Assembly: GCA_945865905.1 (NCBI GenBank)
Contig: CAMBFC010000001.1
Location: 238,127-284,971, forward strand
Direction: 5' to 3'
DNA: 46,845 nt
Source: Rickettsia typhi
GTDB lineage: Bacteria > Pseudomonadota > Alphaproteobacteria > Rickettsiales > UBA1997
Part shown: piece by piece, positions 34,853 to 42,771 of the stretch
How positions within the stretch are numbered: position 1 is the stretch's first letter
Layout: every line of letters begins with the position of its first letter
The notes under the pieces: model-generated
What the model was told of the DNA's origin: nothing
Databases searched by the model: none
The model's input: the letters and a program-made list of their open reading frames with translations, nothing else
Position numbers and translations under genes: made by a program

Positions 34853-34934
34853 GGCCGAGCGGTTTAAGGCAGCAGTCTTGAAAACTGCCGAGGGTTCACG
34901 CCCTCCGTGAGTTCGAATCTCACCCCGTCCGCCA
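34853..34934 (+). pseudogene. tRNA-Ser(UGA) lacking its 5' acceptor strand
   Basis: From GGCCGAGCGGTTTAAGGC onward, the D arm, anticodon arm (loop CTTGAAA, anticodon TGA), long variable arm (CGAGGGTTCACGCCCTCCG), T arm GTGAGTTCGAATCTCAC and 3' end CCCGTCC-G-CCA are intact. The 5' strand should read GGACGGG to pair with CCCGTCC, but the bases there belong to the tail of REPIN copy 2 (CTGCTAA). The cloverleaf cannot close. The GGACGG inside hairpin B could pair with the 3' end only by looping out 23 bases. Unless processed unusually, it is not a functional tRNA. Confidence 0.8.
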
Positions 34935-34983
34935 TACCTCTCCGACCCTACAGCCATAAGGCTCCAGAGCATTTTCAAATTTT

Positions 34984-35015
34984 GACCGCGTGAGATTCGA
35001 ACTCTCAGAACGGTC
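34984..35015 (-). other. T-arm-like hairpin fragment downstream of the tRNA remnant
   Basis: On the minus strand GACCG closes with CGGTC around GAG-AGTTCGAAT-CTC, resembling the T arm and acceptor end of a tRNA. No D or anticodon arm is attached. It may be another tRNA scrap. The remaining sequence to 35260 shows no gene. Confidence 0.35.
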
Positions 35016-35267
35016 ACCTCCCACCGCTCTAGCACGAAGTACACCGAAAATAATTTCCATAAAAATAAAACTAAAAATCACTTCCTAGGCAAGCGACCCC
35101 TTTTGCGAACTTTTTGTTGTGCAAAGGTGTAGTTGAATTCTTTGGAAATGGAGAAAATTGGAGAATTTTTTTGTAGATGCTGTGGCACTAAGCCTTGATA
35201 CTGCTGATCAAAATTCGGTGAACGTGAAACGGAGATTCGGAGAATTTTTATTACTTTACCTAAAAAA

Positions 35268-35296
35268 TTGACAGCAATCAGTAACGCGAATAATAT
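35268..35296 (+). promoter_or_regulatory. Strong sigma-70-type promoter for the HNH gene
   Basis: TTGACA (35268-35273), 17-base spacer, TAATAT (35291-35296), ending 50 bases before the HNH start. Near-consensus in both boxes and ideal spacing, in contrast to the weak promoters elsewhere in the window. Confidence 0.75.
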
Positions 35297-35346
35297 TCCA
35301 ATTAGATTGTTACTCAGATCACTTTTTATATTAAATTTAGATAAGA

Positions 35347-36036
35347 ATGAAATATCAGCTTAAAGATTTTAATAGGAACATTCCAGACAGCGAGTTGCTT
35401 GATGATTTAAGAAAGGTCACTGAAAAACTTGGGCTTGATGCAATTTCATCCAGACAATATCAAAGCAATGGAGGAAAATATACCGCTGGAACAATTAGCA
35501 TTCGTTTTGGAAGTTGGAATAATGCTTTAAAAAAGGCTGGTCTGAAATTGATTCATCAGCGAGATCCTTCAGAAGAGGAGTTATTTAAGAATATTGAGAA
35601 TATATGGATAAAGTTAGGGCGACAACCCGTAACCAGAGACATGAAGCGGCCACTTTCGGAATACTCCATTCATCCTTACTGCGTTAAATTTACAACATTT
35701 AGGAAGGCGCTTGAAGCATTTATCGAATTCATTAATTCGGATAATGACCAAAATCAGAAGCTGGATCAGGAAGAAGTGGTTACTGAAATAATTAAAGAAA
35801 ATGAAATAAGTTTTACGCACAAAACAAAAAGGCTTCCAAGCGAAAGATTAAAAGTTCAAGTTTTAATGAGAGATGGTAACAAGTGCAGACTTTGTGGTAT
35901 TGAAGTCACGGGCAGCAATATACATTTTGATCATATAAAACCTTGGTCAAAGGGTGGTGAGACGGTTTTAGAAAATCTTCAAGTACTTTGCGCTCCTCAC
36001 AACCTCATAAAAGGCAATTTGTATGCCAATAAATAA
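35347..36036 (+). CDS. HNH endonuclease with homing-endonuclease-associated repeats
   Basis: A 229-residue nuclease. Residues 12-60 and 75-120 are two copies of a short helical DNA-binding repeat (LLDDLRKVTEKLG...FGSWNNALKKAGL and LFKNIENIWIKLG...FTTFRKALEAFIEF), of the type called homing endonuclease-associated repeat. Residues 165-229 are an HNH domain: VLMRDGNKCRLCG, IHFDHIKPWSKGG, ENLQVLCAPHNLIKGN, with two CxxC-like zinc pairs and the HIKP catalytic His. It looks intact and has its own strong promoter. It is located in the island between duplicated epimerase ends, next to repeats, so a role in mobility of the island or in defence is possible but unproven. Confidence 0.9.
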   Translation: MKYQLKDFNRNIPDSELLDDLRKVTEKLGLDAISSRQYQSNGGKYTAGTISIRFGSWNNALKKAGLKLIHQRDPSEEELFKNIENIWIKLGRQPVTRDMKRPLSEYSIHPYCVKFTTFRKALEAFIEFINSDNDQNQKLDQEEVVTEIIKENEISFTHKTKRLPSERLKVQVLMRDGNKCRLCGIEVTGSNIHFDHIKPWSKGGETVLENLQVLCAPHNLIKGNLYANK

Positions 36037-36060
36037 TAAAAAATTTGCCCCTACGCAGGA

Positions 36061-36180
36061 ATGGGTTTGCAAACCCTTCGCTGGAACGGATTTGTAATCC
36101 GTTCCACATGTTCATGTCCAACTCTAAATCACGATGAACATGATAAGTTACGACGGAATTATAAATCCCATCGCGCTAGG
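36061..36180 (+). repeat. REPIN-like repeat, diverged copy 3
   Basis: Successive palindromes: GGGTTTGCAAACCC, AACGGATTTGTAATCCGTT, hairpin A' (CATGTTCATG with GATGAACATG), a diverged hairpin B' (CGACGGAATTATAAATCCCATCG) and tail CGCTAGG. The order hairpin A, GTTA, hairpin B, GCTA(A/G)G is the same as in copies 1 and 2. It lies between the HNH gene and the end of the complete epimerase gene. Confidence 0.75.
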
Positions 36181-36228
36181 ATTTTTCCAGCGACTCCAGA
36201 GGATTATTTTCTTTACTCATATTTTTTA

Positions 36229-37134
36229 TTAAATCGATTTTTCCAAAGCCTCTTCAACATTTTTAACCTTAAAATTATACCCACTTTGTAAAAGTTTTTT
36301 TGGTGCGACATTTTGTCCGTTAAGCAATAATTCATCGGCCATTTGTCCAAAAATTATTTTAGCAACAAAACTTGGCATATTAAAAAAACACGGACGATTT
36401 AAAAGTTTTGCCAAAATTTTAGAGAAATCTTGATTGGTTGAAACCTTTGGCGCTGTAAGGTTTATGGCGCCTGAAATATTTTCTTTATTGATTATGTGAT
36501 TAATGCTTCCGATCAAATCATCGAGAAAAATCCAGCTTAAATATTGATTGCCGCTGCCGATTTTTCCGCCAAGGCCAAGTTTAAACGGCAATAGCATTTT
36601 TTTCATTATTCCGCCATTTTTGCCGATAACCACGCCAGTTCTGATTGTCACCAATCTTGATTTGCGAGAAATCAATGCTGCGGCGTCTTCCCAATCTTTG
36701 CAAAGATTTTGAGAAAATAATTTTTGATCTTTTATTTTAGAATCTTCATCAAAAACTTGATCTTGCGAAACTCCATAATAACCAATCGCGCTGCCGCTGA
36801 TTACAAGGTTTGGCGGCGTTTTTGAATTATTGATAATTTGCGCTAATTTTTTTGTTATATCAATTCTGCTGGCATAAATTTTCTGCTTAATATTTTTGGT
36901 CCATCTTTGCGAAATCGTTTCTCCGCATAGGTTTATAACGATATCAAAATTCATCTCGATATCAAGATTATCAATATAATTTATTGCCGATTTTTGCTGC
37001 AGAAGTTTTTTATTTCTGGTGAAAATTGTAACTTTATGGCCATCTTTGAGAATTTCTGCAACCAGCTTCGAGCCAATAAATCCGGTACCTCCGGTGATTA
37101 AGAATTTTTGATTTTTTTTATCTAAATTTATCAT
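36229..37134 (-). CDS. TIGR01777-family NAD-dependent epimerase/dehydratase
   Basis: Extended SDR protein of 301 residues (YfcH/SulA-like). The nucleotide loop ITGGTGFIGSKLVAEIL, the segment INLCGETISQRWT, SGSAIGYYG (active-site region) and the C-terminal DUF1731-type domain (FVAKIIFGQMADELLLNGQN) are all visible. The substrate is unknown in any member. It is the last gene of the ten-gene leftward operon, 16 bases after the chalcone-isomerase-like gene. A copy of its 3' end sits 2.5 kb away at 33713-33824. Confidence 0.92.
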   Translation of the reverse strand: MINLDKKNQKFLITGGTGFIGSKLVAEILKDGHKVTIFTRNKKLLQQKSAINYIDNLDIEMNFDIVINLCGETISQRWTKNIKQKIYASRIDITKKLAQIINNSKTPPNLVISGSAIGYYGVSQDQVFDEDSKIKDQKLFSQNLCKDWEDAAALISRKSRLVTIRTGVVIGKNGGIMKKMLLPFKLGLGGKIGSGNQYLSWIFLDDLIGSINHIINKENISGAINLTAPKVSTNQDFSKILAKLLNRPCFFNMPSFVAKIIFGQMADELLLNGQNVAPKKLLQSGYNFKVKNVEEALEKSI

Positions 37135-37149
37135 AAGAAATTTAATAAA

Positions 37150-37689
37150 TTAATTTTTTCCAAGAATTTTTCTGGTTATTTTTGGATATGAACCATTTTC
37201 GTCAAGCCAAATATCAACAAAAAATCGCGCAAGTTTAAGGTCAAAAATTTTGCCCGTAAGTTGATTATTATGAAACATCAAAACCCCTTGCGATGGATCA
37301 AACACGGCAATTTTTTCATCACCTTTTTTGACCGAATTAAAAATTTCTGTTAGTTGCGCTAAATAGCTTTTTTCTTCGCTTGCGCTGATTTCGTGAAGTT
37401 TTTTAATTTCAGAAATCGACCTTTTTACAAGATCTTCACGACTAAAATTCATTTTATATTTGATCTGAATAGCAAACATTTTATCGTAAGAAAAATTTGC
37501 ATTTTCTGACCATAAAGAGATATCGTAAACTTTAAGTCCAAAAAATTTTAACTCTGATGAACCAATAAGGATAGGGGTTTTAATAACATTTTGAAGCGCT
37601 GTAGGCATTTTATCTTCTGCGGCGCTAGCAAAATTAGGAGAGGCATTAAAAATTAAAACTAGAAAAAGAATCTTTATAAAATTTTTCAT
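37150..37689 (-). CDS. Chalcone-isomerase-like exported protein
   Basis: 179 residues with a signal peptide (MKNFIKILFLVLIFNASPNF-ASA) followed by a chalcone-isomerase-like fold (PF16036-type): LIGSSELKFFGLKVYDISLW, MNFSREDLVKRSISEI, KIFDLKLARFFVDIWL. Bacterial members are periplasmic, lack known isomerase substrates and often accompany CFA-synthase/DUF1365 genes, as here. Its start overlaps the stop of the methyltransferase gene by four bases, showing tight coupling. Confidence 0.82.
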   Translation of the reverse strand: MKNFIKILFLVLIFNASPNFASAAEDKMPTALQNVIKTPILIGSSELKFFGLKVYDISLWSENANFSYDKMFAIQIKYKMNFSREDLVKRSISEIKKLHEISASEEKSYLAQLTEIFNSVKKGDEKIAVFDPSQGVLMFHNNQLTGKIFDLKLARFFVDIWLDENGSYPKITRKILGKN

Positions 37690-38846
37690 AAAATTTTTAC
37701 TAATTCAAATTGCACAACATCGGTTCTTTTAGAATTAAAACCCGCGATGCAATAGCACAAATAAAAGCGCCATTTGCGGATAAATTCGTCGCTGAATCCT
37801 AAATTTTTTATTTCGCGATATTTTGCATCAAAATTTTTAAGCCAAATTGCCAGTGTTTTTGCATAATCATAACCGAACGCAAATTCGTCTTTTATTGCGA
37901 ATCCGTGATTTTTTGCTAATTCATGAATCATTGTCTTGGAAGGCAAAACCCCGCCCGGAAAAATATGTTTTTGAATAAAATCAACGCGATTTTTATAATC
38001 TTTAAAAACTTGCTCATCAATAGTTATTATCTGCATAACAGCCTTCCCGCTTGGCTTCAAAGAATTTTTTACCACTTGAAAAAATTTATCCCAATACTCT
38101 TGTCCCACCGCTTCAAACATTTCAATTGAAACCACATTATCATAGATTTCTTTTTCTTCACGATAATCTTGCAGTTTAATTTTTACCAATTGATCTAGAT
38201 TTTGTTTTTTAATTCGTTGCAAAGCATATTCTTGTTGACGCTTAGAAATTGTAAGACAAGTGATTTTTTTTGCCGCCATCGCTGCCTCTTGCGCAAAACC
38301 GCCCCAACCGCAGCCTATTTCTAAAATAGTTTCTGACTTTAATTTGGATAAAATATTTTGATATTTTGCATGCTGTGCTTCGGCCAAAGATGTGATTTTG
38401 TCGTTAAAAATTGCGCTTGAATATGTCATAGTTTCATCAAGCCACAATTCATAAAAATCATTCCCTAAATCATAATGTGCTTGAATATTTTTTTTGCTGC
38501 CGCGCTTAGTGTTTTTGGTGAAAAAACTTTTTAAAAAAAGGACAAAAGATTTAAATCTGCGAGCATGAAAAAAATCTTCTAAAGCATGAGAATTTAAGGT
38601 TAAAAAAGTTAATAATTCAGCCAAATCAAAACTATCCCACAAACCCTCCATATAAGACTCTCCAAAGGCAACATCGCCACCAGAAATTATCGCATCAATC
38701 AATTTATAATCTTTAATTGTAATGTCGGCTTTTGGTCCTAAATTTTTGCCTTCAAAATTTTTTTCTAAACCGTCGGGCAATGTAATTTTTAGAGATCCAT
38801 AATCAGCATTTTCTAGGGCTGACCATATTAAATCATAATTTTTCAT
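37686..38846 (-). CDS. Cyclopropane-fatty-acyl-phospholipid synthase-family methyltransferase
   Basis: SAM-dependent enzyme modifying double bonds of membrane phospholipid acyl chains. The 386 residues show AHYDLGNDFYELWLDETMTYSSAIF and the SAM-binding LEIGCGWGGFAQEA, with VSIEMFEAVGQEYWDKFF and the C-terminal YCIAGFNSKRTDVVQFELVK. In Rhodobacter-type loci, homologues next to an FAD oxidase and DUF1365 gene methylate vaccenate on the way to furan or branched fatty acids. Whether this copy makes cyclopropane rings or methyl/furan acids cannot be told from motifs alone. It overlaps the genes on both sides by four bases. Confidence 0.9.
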   Translation of the reverse strand: MKNYDLIWSALENADYGSLKITLPDGLEKNFEGKNLGPKADITIKDYKLIDAIISGGDVAFGESYMEGLWDSFDLAELLTFLTLNSHALEDFFHARRFKSFVLFLKSFFTKNTKRGSKKNIQAHYDLGNDFYELWLDETMTYSSAIFNDKITSLAEAQHAKYQNILSKLKSETILEIGCGWGGFAQEAAMAAKKITCLTISKRQQEYALQRIKKQNLDQLVKIKLQDYREEKEIYDNVVSIEMFEAVGQEYWDKFFQVVKNSLKPSGKAVMQIITIDEQVFKDYKNRVDFIQKHIFPGGVLPSKTMIHELAKNHGFAIKDEFAFGYDYAKTLAIWLKNFDAKYREIKNLGFSDEFIRKWRFYLCYCIAGFNSKRTDVVQFELVKIL

Positions 38847-39622
38847 TTATTGATCGTTAAATTTTTTATTAATTTTATAGGTTTGGAAACATATTTATTT
38901 CCCTTAAATAAAAGCTTCAAAGCCTGCCAATGAATCAAGAAAATCACTTTTAATGTCATCAACGGAATTGCAAAAAACTGCGCTAATAAAGCCCTGTCAT
39001 TTAAATCAACATTTTTGCAAATAACATTGGTTAAAAGGCTTTTTTTCTTAGAATCAGAAAGATAATCGATCCAAGCAGCGATTTTATTGTGGTTGAAAAT
39101 AAAACGAAATTTATAACTTCCTTTTACTTCAAAAAATGGTGAAACATGAAATTGTTTATCGGCGTCGAACCATTGATCTGCAAGGATCGGCGAATTGTCG
39201 CGATTAAAAACCAAATAATTATGATTTTCACCAAAAGTGTTATGAACTTCGGCCAAAACTGCAATTAATTCTTCTTTTTCGTTTAAGCAAAACCAAAAAC
39301 TTACTGGGTTAAAAGCATATCCCAAAATCCGCGGATGCGTCATGAGAAAAATTTTTTTTACATAATGATTTATATTTTGCGTTAACAAAATTTCTCTTAT
39401 CCAACCATCAAGGCTTGAACCATCGCGCTTTGCACAATCTTTTTCATAGAAACTAAAAAGATTAAAACGATTTAACGACAAAACTTTTGAGCAAAGATTT
39501 TTTGTTTTAGTGATGTCAAAACAAATATAAAAAACACGGTAAGAAAATTGGTTGATTGAAGGCGCGAGCCTTTTGTGGAATACTTGCGCCAAACAAAGAA
39601 ATGAAGATTTTATTGTTGCCAT
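38843..39622 (-). CDS. DUF1365 protein
   Basis: 259 residues. The N-terminal motif VFHKRLAPSINQFSYRVFYICFD is followed by MTHPRILGYAFNPVSFWFC (the highly conserved R-x-x-G-Y-x-F-N-P-V-S-F-W motif), EVHNTFGENHNYLV and KQFHVSPFFEVKGSYKF. The biochemical role is unproven. The family is almost always found between an FAD-dependent oxidase and a CFA-type synthase, suggesting a part in the same lipid modification. It overlaps both neighbours (13 and 4 bases). Confidence 0.93.
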   Translation of the reverse strand: MATIKSSFLCLAQVFHKRLAPSINQFSYRVFYICFDITKTKNLCSKVLSLNRFNLFSFYEKDCAKRDGSSLDGWIREILLTQNINHYVKKIFLMTHPRILGYAFNPVSFWFCLNEKEELIAVLAEVHNTFGENHNYLVFNRDNSPILADQWFDADKQFHVSPFFEVKGSYKFRFIFNHNKIAAWIDYLSDSKKKSLLTNVICKNVDLNDRALLAQFFAIPLMTLKVIFLIHWQALKLLFKGNKYVSKPIKLIKNLTINK

Positions 39623-40878
39623 GGCGCAAAAACATTAAGTTTATTAATCGCGCCAAGAGCCGAAGAAATTCCATCTTCGTGAAAACCATTTTTTTGATAA
39701 GCGCCACAAAAATAAAAACGATCAAGCCCTTGAAGCTTGTCAATGCTGCTTTGCGCCTCAATTGCTTTTGTGTCAAAAACTGGATGCTCATAAATAAATT
39801 CTGCAAAAATTTTATCTGCAGCAATTTTTTGATTGGGGTTTAGCGTAACAAAAAGCGGAAAATTATGGTCAATATTTTGCAAATTATTCATCCAATAACT
39901 CACCGAAATAGAATTAGTTTTTTGCTGATTTTTAGAATAAACCCAGCTAGCCCAAGCCCTTTTAGAACGAGGCATAACAGACTTATCGCGATGCAAAATT
40001 GCGTGATTTTTTTGATAAGTAAATTTAGAAAAAATTTCTTTTTCTTGTATGGTTGGATTTTTTAGAATTTTCAAAACTTGATCCCCGTGCAAAGCGAATA
40101 AAGCAAAATCAAAAACTTCTTTGCCTTTTTTTGACTCAACCAAAACTTTATTATCAGCGGTTCTTTCAACCGCCAAAACTTCATCTTCAAGACTGACGAC
40201 AGATGAGATTTTTGCAGAAATTTTTTTTACATATTCAATCGATCCACCATTGACAGTATACCATTGTGGCTGGTCTGCAACTGTTAGCAAGCCGTGATTT
40301 TTAAAAAATTCGACAAAACTTTGCGCCGGATAATTCAACATCGCTTCAAGCGGGCAGCTCCAAATTGCGCCCGACATTGGTAGAATATAAAGCTCGCGAA
40401 AATATTTTTTCATTTTAAGATCGTCGAGCAAATTTTTTAAAGTATAATTGCTGTCAAAAGCCTTGCCTAATATCTCTGTGGCCTTTTTATTAAAACGCAA
40501 AATATCAAAAAGCATCTGCCAAAATTTTGGATTCAGAGCATTTTTCAATTGCGCAAAAAATGCCGCCAAATTTGTTCCGGCATATTCAACGCGGCCATCA
40601 TCAATTTTTGCGGCAAACGACATATTGCTTTTGACGCAATCAACTTTAAGCAGCTCAAAAAATTTTTTTAAATTGGGATAGGTTTTGTGGTTAAACACAA
40701 TAAAACCGGTATCTACGGCGATTTTTTTGCCGTTATAATCTACATTAACGGTGTTTGAATGTCCGCCTAAATAATTGTTTTTTTCAAAAAGTTTAACCTG
40801 AAATTTATCCGCAAGAAAATAGGCCGCAGACAAGCCAGATATGCCAGAACCAATGATTGCAATCGATGGTTTATTCAT
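39610..40878 (-). CDS. FAD-dependent amine-oxidase-family oxidoreductase
   Basis: 422 residues with the dinucleotide-binding start IAIIGSGISGLSAAYFLADKF and the second FAD motif LGGHSNTVNVDYNGKKIAVDTGFIV, both typical of the phytoene-desaturase/amine-oxidase superfamily. The middle reads LYILPMSGAIWSCPLEAML, and the end FYFCGAYQKNGFHEDGISSALGA is the conserved C-terminal FAD contact. Family knowledge of DUF1365-linked members points to dehydrogenation of modified fatty acyl chains; this is inference. It lies 7 bases downstream of the SDR gene. Confidence 0.92.
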   Translation of the reverse strand: MNKPSIAIIGSGISGLSAAYFLADKFQVKLFEKNNYLGGHSNTVNVDYNGKKIAVDTGFIVFNHKTYPNLKKFFELLKVDCVKSNMSFAAKIDDGRVEYAGTNLAAFFAQLKNALNPKFWQMLFDILRFNKKATEILGKAFDSNYTLKNLLDDLKMKKYFRELYILPMSGAIWSCPLEAMLNYPAQSFVEFFKNHGLLTVADQPQWYTVNGGSIEYVKKISAKISSVVSLEDEVLAVERTADNKVLVESKKGKEVFDFALFALHGDQVLKILKNPTIQEKEIFSKFTYQKNHAILHRDKSVMPRSKRAWASWVYSKNQQKTNSISVSYWMNNLQNIDHNFPLFVTLNPNQKIAADKIFAEFIYEHPVFDTKAIEAQSSIDKLQGLDRFYFCGAYQKNGFHEDGISSALGAINKLNVFAPWQQ

Positions 40879-40885
40879 TTGCGAT

Positions 40886-41644
40886 TTAAGTTATTTTTTT
40901 AGTAATAAAAAAGAAAATTTTATAAGGCAATATTCGCAAAATTTTAAGAAAAAAAGTAAATTTTTTTGGAAAATGAATTTCAAATTTTTTCTTTATCAAA
41001 CCTTGAAATATCACATCCGCTGCCTCTTTAGAAGAAATTAAAAAAGGCATTTTAAAATTATTTTGATCAGTAAGTCGCGTTTTTACAAAACCCGGATTAA
41101 TCACCGAAAGATCAATTTTGTTAAGTTTTAACTCGGGATAAATTCCTTCGCAAAGATTGATTAAAGCCGCTTTTGAAGCGCCATAAGCAAAAGATTTTGG
41201 CAAGCCGCAATAGCCCGCAACGCTTGCAATAACAGCAATATGACCAGATTTTTGTTTGATCATTTGCGGCACAATTAGATAAAAAAGATTGAGCGCGCCA
41301 ACCAAATTTACATCAATAATTTTTTTAGAAAGTTCAAGATCAAAATCAATCGCCGACATTGGCTGATAAAGGCCTGAACAGAAAATTACTAAATCAATTT
41401 TTTGAAATTGATTGATAGTTTTTTCTAAAGTTTTTTGCAAAGAATCACAATTAGAAACATCAAGCTCATCAACTAAAATTTTACCCAAATTTTGATTTTT
41501 AGAGAGCAAATTTTCTTTGATTAGATCAAGCTTATCAAGGCTTCTGGCCGAAATGACCAAATCGTAATTTTCTTCATAAAACTTGTTTGCTAAAGCCTCT
41601 CCGATTCCGCTGCTTGCGCCAATTATCCAACAAACTTTTCTCAT
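40886..41644 (-). CDS. Short-chain dehydrogenase/reductase
   Basis: Classical SDR of 252 residues: cofactor loop IIGASSGIGEALANKF, VIFCSGLYQP, catalytic Ser in HIAVIASVAGYCG, Tyr-x-x-x-Lys in SFAYGASKAALINLCEG, and the PG motif VINPGFVKTRLT. The C-terminal basic tail may associate with the membrane. The substrate is not known. SDRs with this sequence pattern recur in CFA/DUF1365 operons. Seven bases separate it from the FAD oxidase gene and 10 from the upstream old-yellow-enzyme gene. Confidence 0.92.
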   Translation of the reverse strand: MRKVCWIIGASSGIGEALANKFYEENYDLVISARSLDKLDLIKENLLSKNQNLGKILVDELDVSNCDSLQKTLEKTINQFQKIDLVIFCSGLYQPMSAIDFDLELSKKIIDVNLVGALNLFYLIVPQMIKQKSGHIAVIASVAGYCGLPKSFAYGASKAALINLCEGIYPELKLNKIDLSVINPGFVKTRLTDQNNFKMPFLISSKEAADVIFQGLIKKKFEIHFPKKFTFFLKILRILPYKIFFFITKKIT

Positions 41645-41654
41645 TTTTTTTAAA

Positions 41655-42749
41655 TTAAAGGGTTGGATAATCAGTGTAGCCTTTTTCTAAGCCACCATAA
41701 AATGTAGTGCGATTATATTTGTTTAAGTCAGCTCCAGCCTTGATTCTTGCGACTAAATCAGGGTTCGCAACAAACCATCTTCCAAAAGCAACTGCATCAA
41801 CTTTGCTCGATTCAACTGCTTCTTTTGCGGTTTTTGGCAGATATCCGCCAGCAGAAATTAATTTTCCACTGAAGTTTTTGCAAAAAATTTCTGCAGTATC
41901 AGGAGCGTCTTCAACATTAGCGTCAGCGCCGCCAGCATTTGTAGCTCTAGGTTCAATCAAATCAACAAACGCAATTTTTCTTTTGTCTAACTCTTGCAAA
42001 ACATAGCTAAAAAGTGCGATCGGATCATCGTCTTTCATATCGTTGAAAGTTCCATATGGAGAAAGCCTTACGCCTACTCTTTCAGCGCCCCACACTTGCA
42101 AAACTGCGTCCATAACTTCAAGCAAAAAACGACTGCGATTTTCAATTGATCCACCATAATTATCAGTTCTGCTATTTGAGCCAGTTTGCAAAAATTGGTC
42201 GATTAAATATCCATTGGCACCATGCACTTCAACCCCATCAAATCCTGCTTCTTTGGCATTTTGTGCGGCTTTTTTAAAATCAGCAACTATCAAAGATATT
42301 TCTTCGTTTTCTAATGCTCGCGGAGTTTCAAAAGCAACTTCTTTCCAATCGGCAGAATAAGTTCCACCCGCTGGTTTAATCGCCGACGGCGCAACGGGCA
42401 GCTGATTTTCGGGCTGATGCGAGCGATGCGAAATTCTGCCGACATGCCAAAGCTGCAAAACGATTTTTCCGCCAGCTTTGTGAACTGCGTTGGTCACAAT
42501 TTTCCAGCCCGCAATTTGCTCTGGCGAATAAATGCCGGGTGTCGCCGGATAGCCCTGTCCTTGCTGCGAAATTTGCGTTGCCTCAGAAATAATCAAGCCA
42601 GCCGACGCGCGCTGTTCGTAATATTTTGCGTTCAATTCATAAGGAATATTGCCCGGTTGCTTGCTGCGCATGCGAGTTAAAGGCGCCATCACGATGCAGT
42701 TTTTAGCTTCAATTGCGCCGAATTTAATTGGATCAAAAATATTTTTCAT
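41655..42749 (-). CDS. Old yellow enzyme-family alkene reductase
   Basis: FMN-containing NAD(P)H ene-reductase of 364 residues (NemA type) that reduces activated C=C bonds and electrophiles. The visible motifs are MAPLTRMRSKQPGNIP, LQLWHVGRISH, the catalytic His/Asn pair in VEVHGANGYLIDQFLQ, GSNSRTDNYGGSIENR, and the C-terminal SAGGY and VAFGRWFVANPDL phosphate-binding stretch. All FMN contacts look intact. Its presence between the photolyase and SDR genes is unusual compared with the loci I know, and suggests detoxification of reactive carbonyls from oxidised lipids. Confidence 0.94.
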   Translation of the reverse strand: MKNIFDPIKFGAIEAKNCIVMAPLTRMRSKQPGNIPYELNAKYYEQRASAGLIISEATQISQQGQGYPATPGIYSPEQIAGWKIVTNAVHKAGGKIVLQLWHVGRISHRSHQPENQLPVAPSAIKPAGGTYSADWKEVAFETPRALENEEISLIVADFKKAAQNAKEAGFDGVEVHGANGYLIDQFLQTGSNSRTDNYGGSIENRSRFLLEVMDAVLQVWGAERVGVRLSPYGTFNDMKDDDPIALFSYVLQELDKRKIAFVDLIEPRATNAGGADANVEDAPDTAEIFCKNFSGKLISAGGYLPKTAKEAVESSKVDAVAFGRWFVANPDLVARIKAGADLNKYNRTTFYGGLEKGYTDYPTL

Positions 42750-42771
42750 GATTAATAATTATTGCTATAAT

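Noticed and set aside
34820..35044. Minus-strand open frame containing GEIRTHGGREPSAVFKTAAL
   Set aside because: This is the well-known spurious translation of the antisense strand of a tRNA-Ser gene.
33713..36337. CRISPR array or integron reading of the repeats in the island
   Set aside because: Only three paired-hairpin copies at irregular distances with no regular spacers, no cas genes, no integrase gene.
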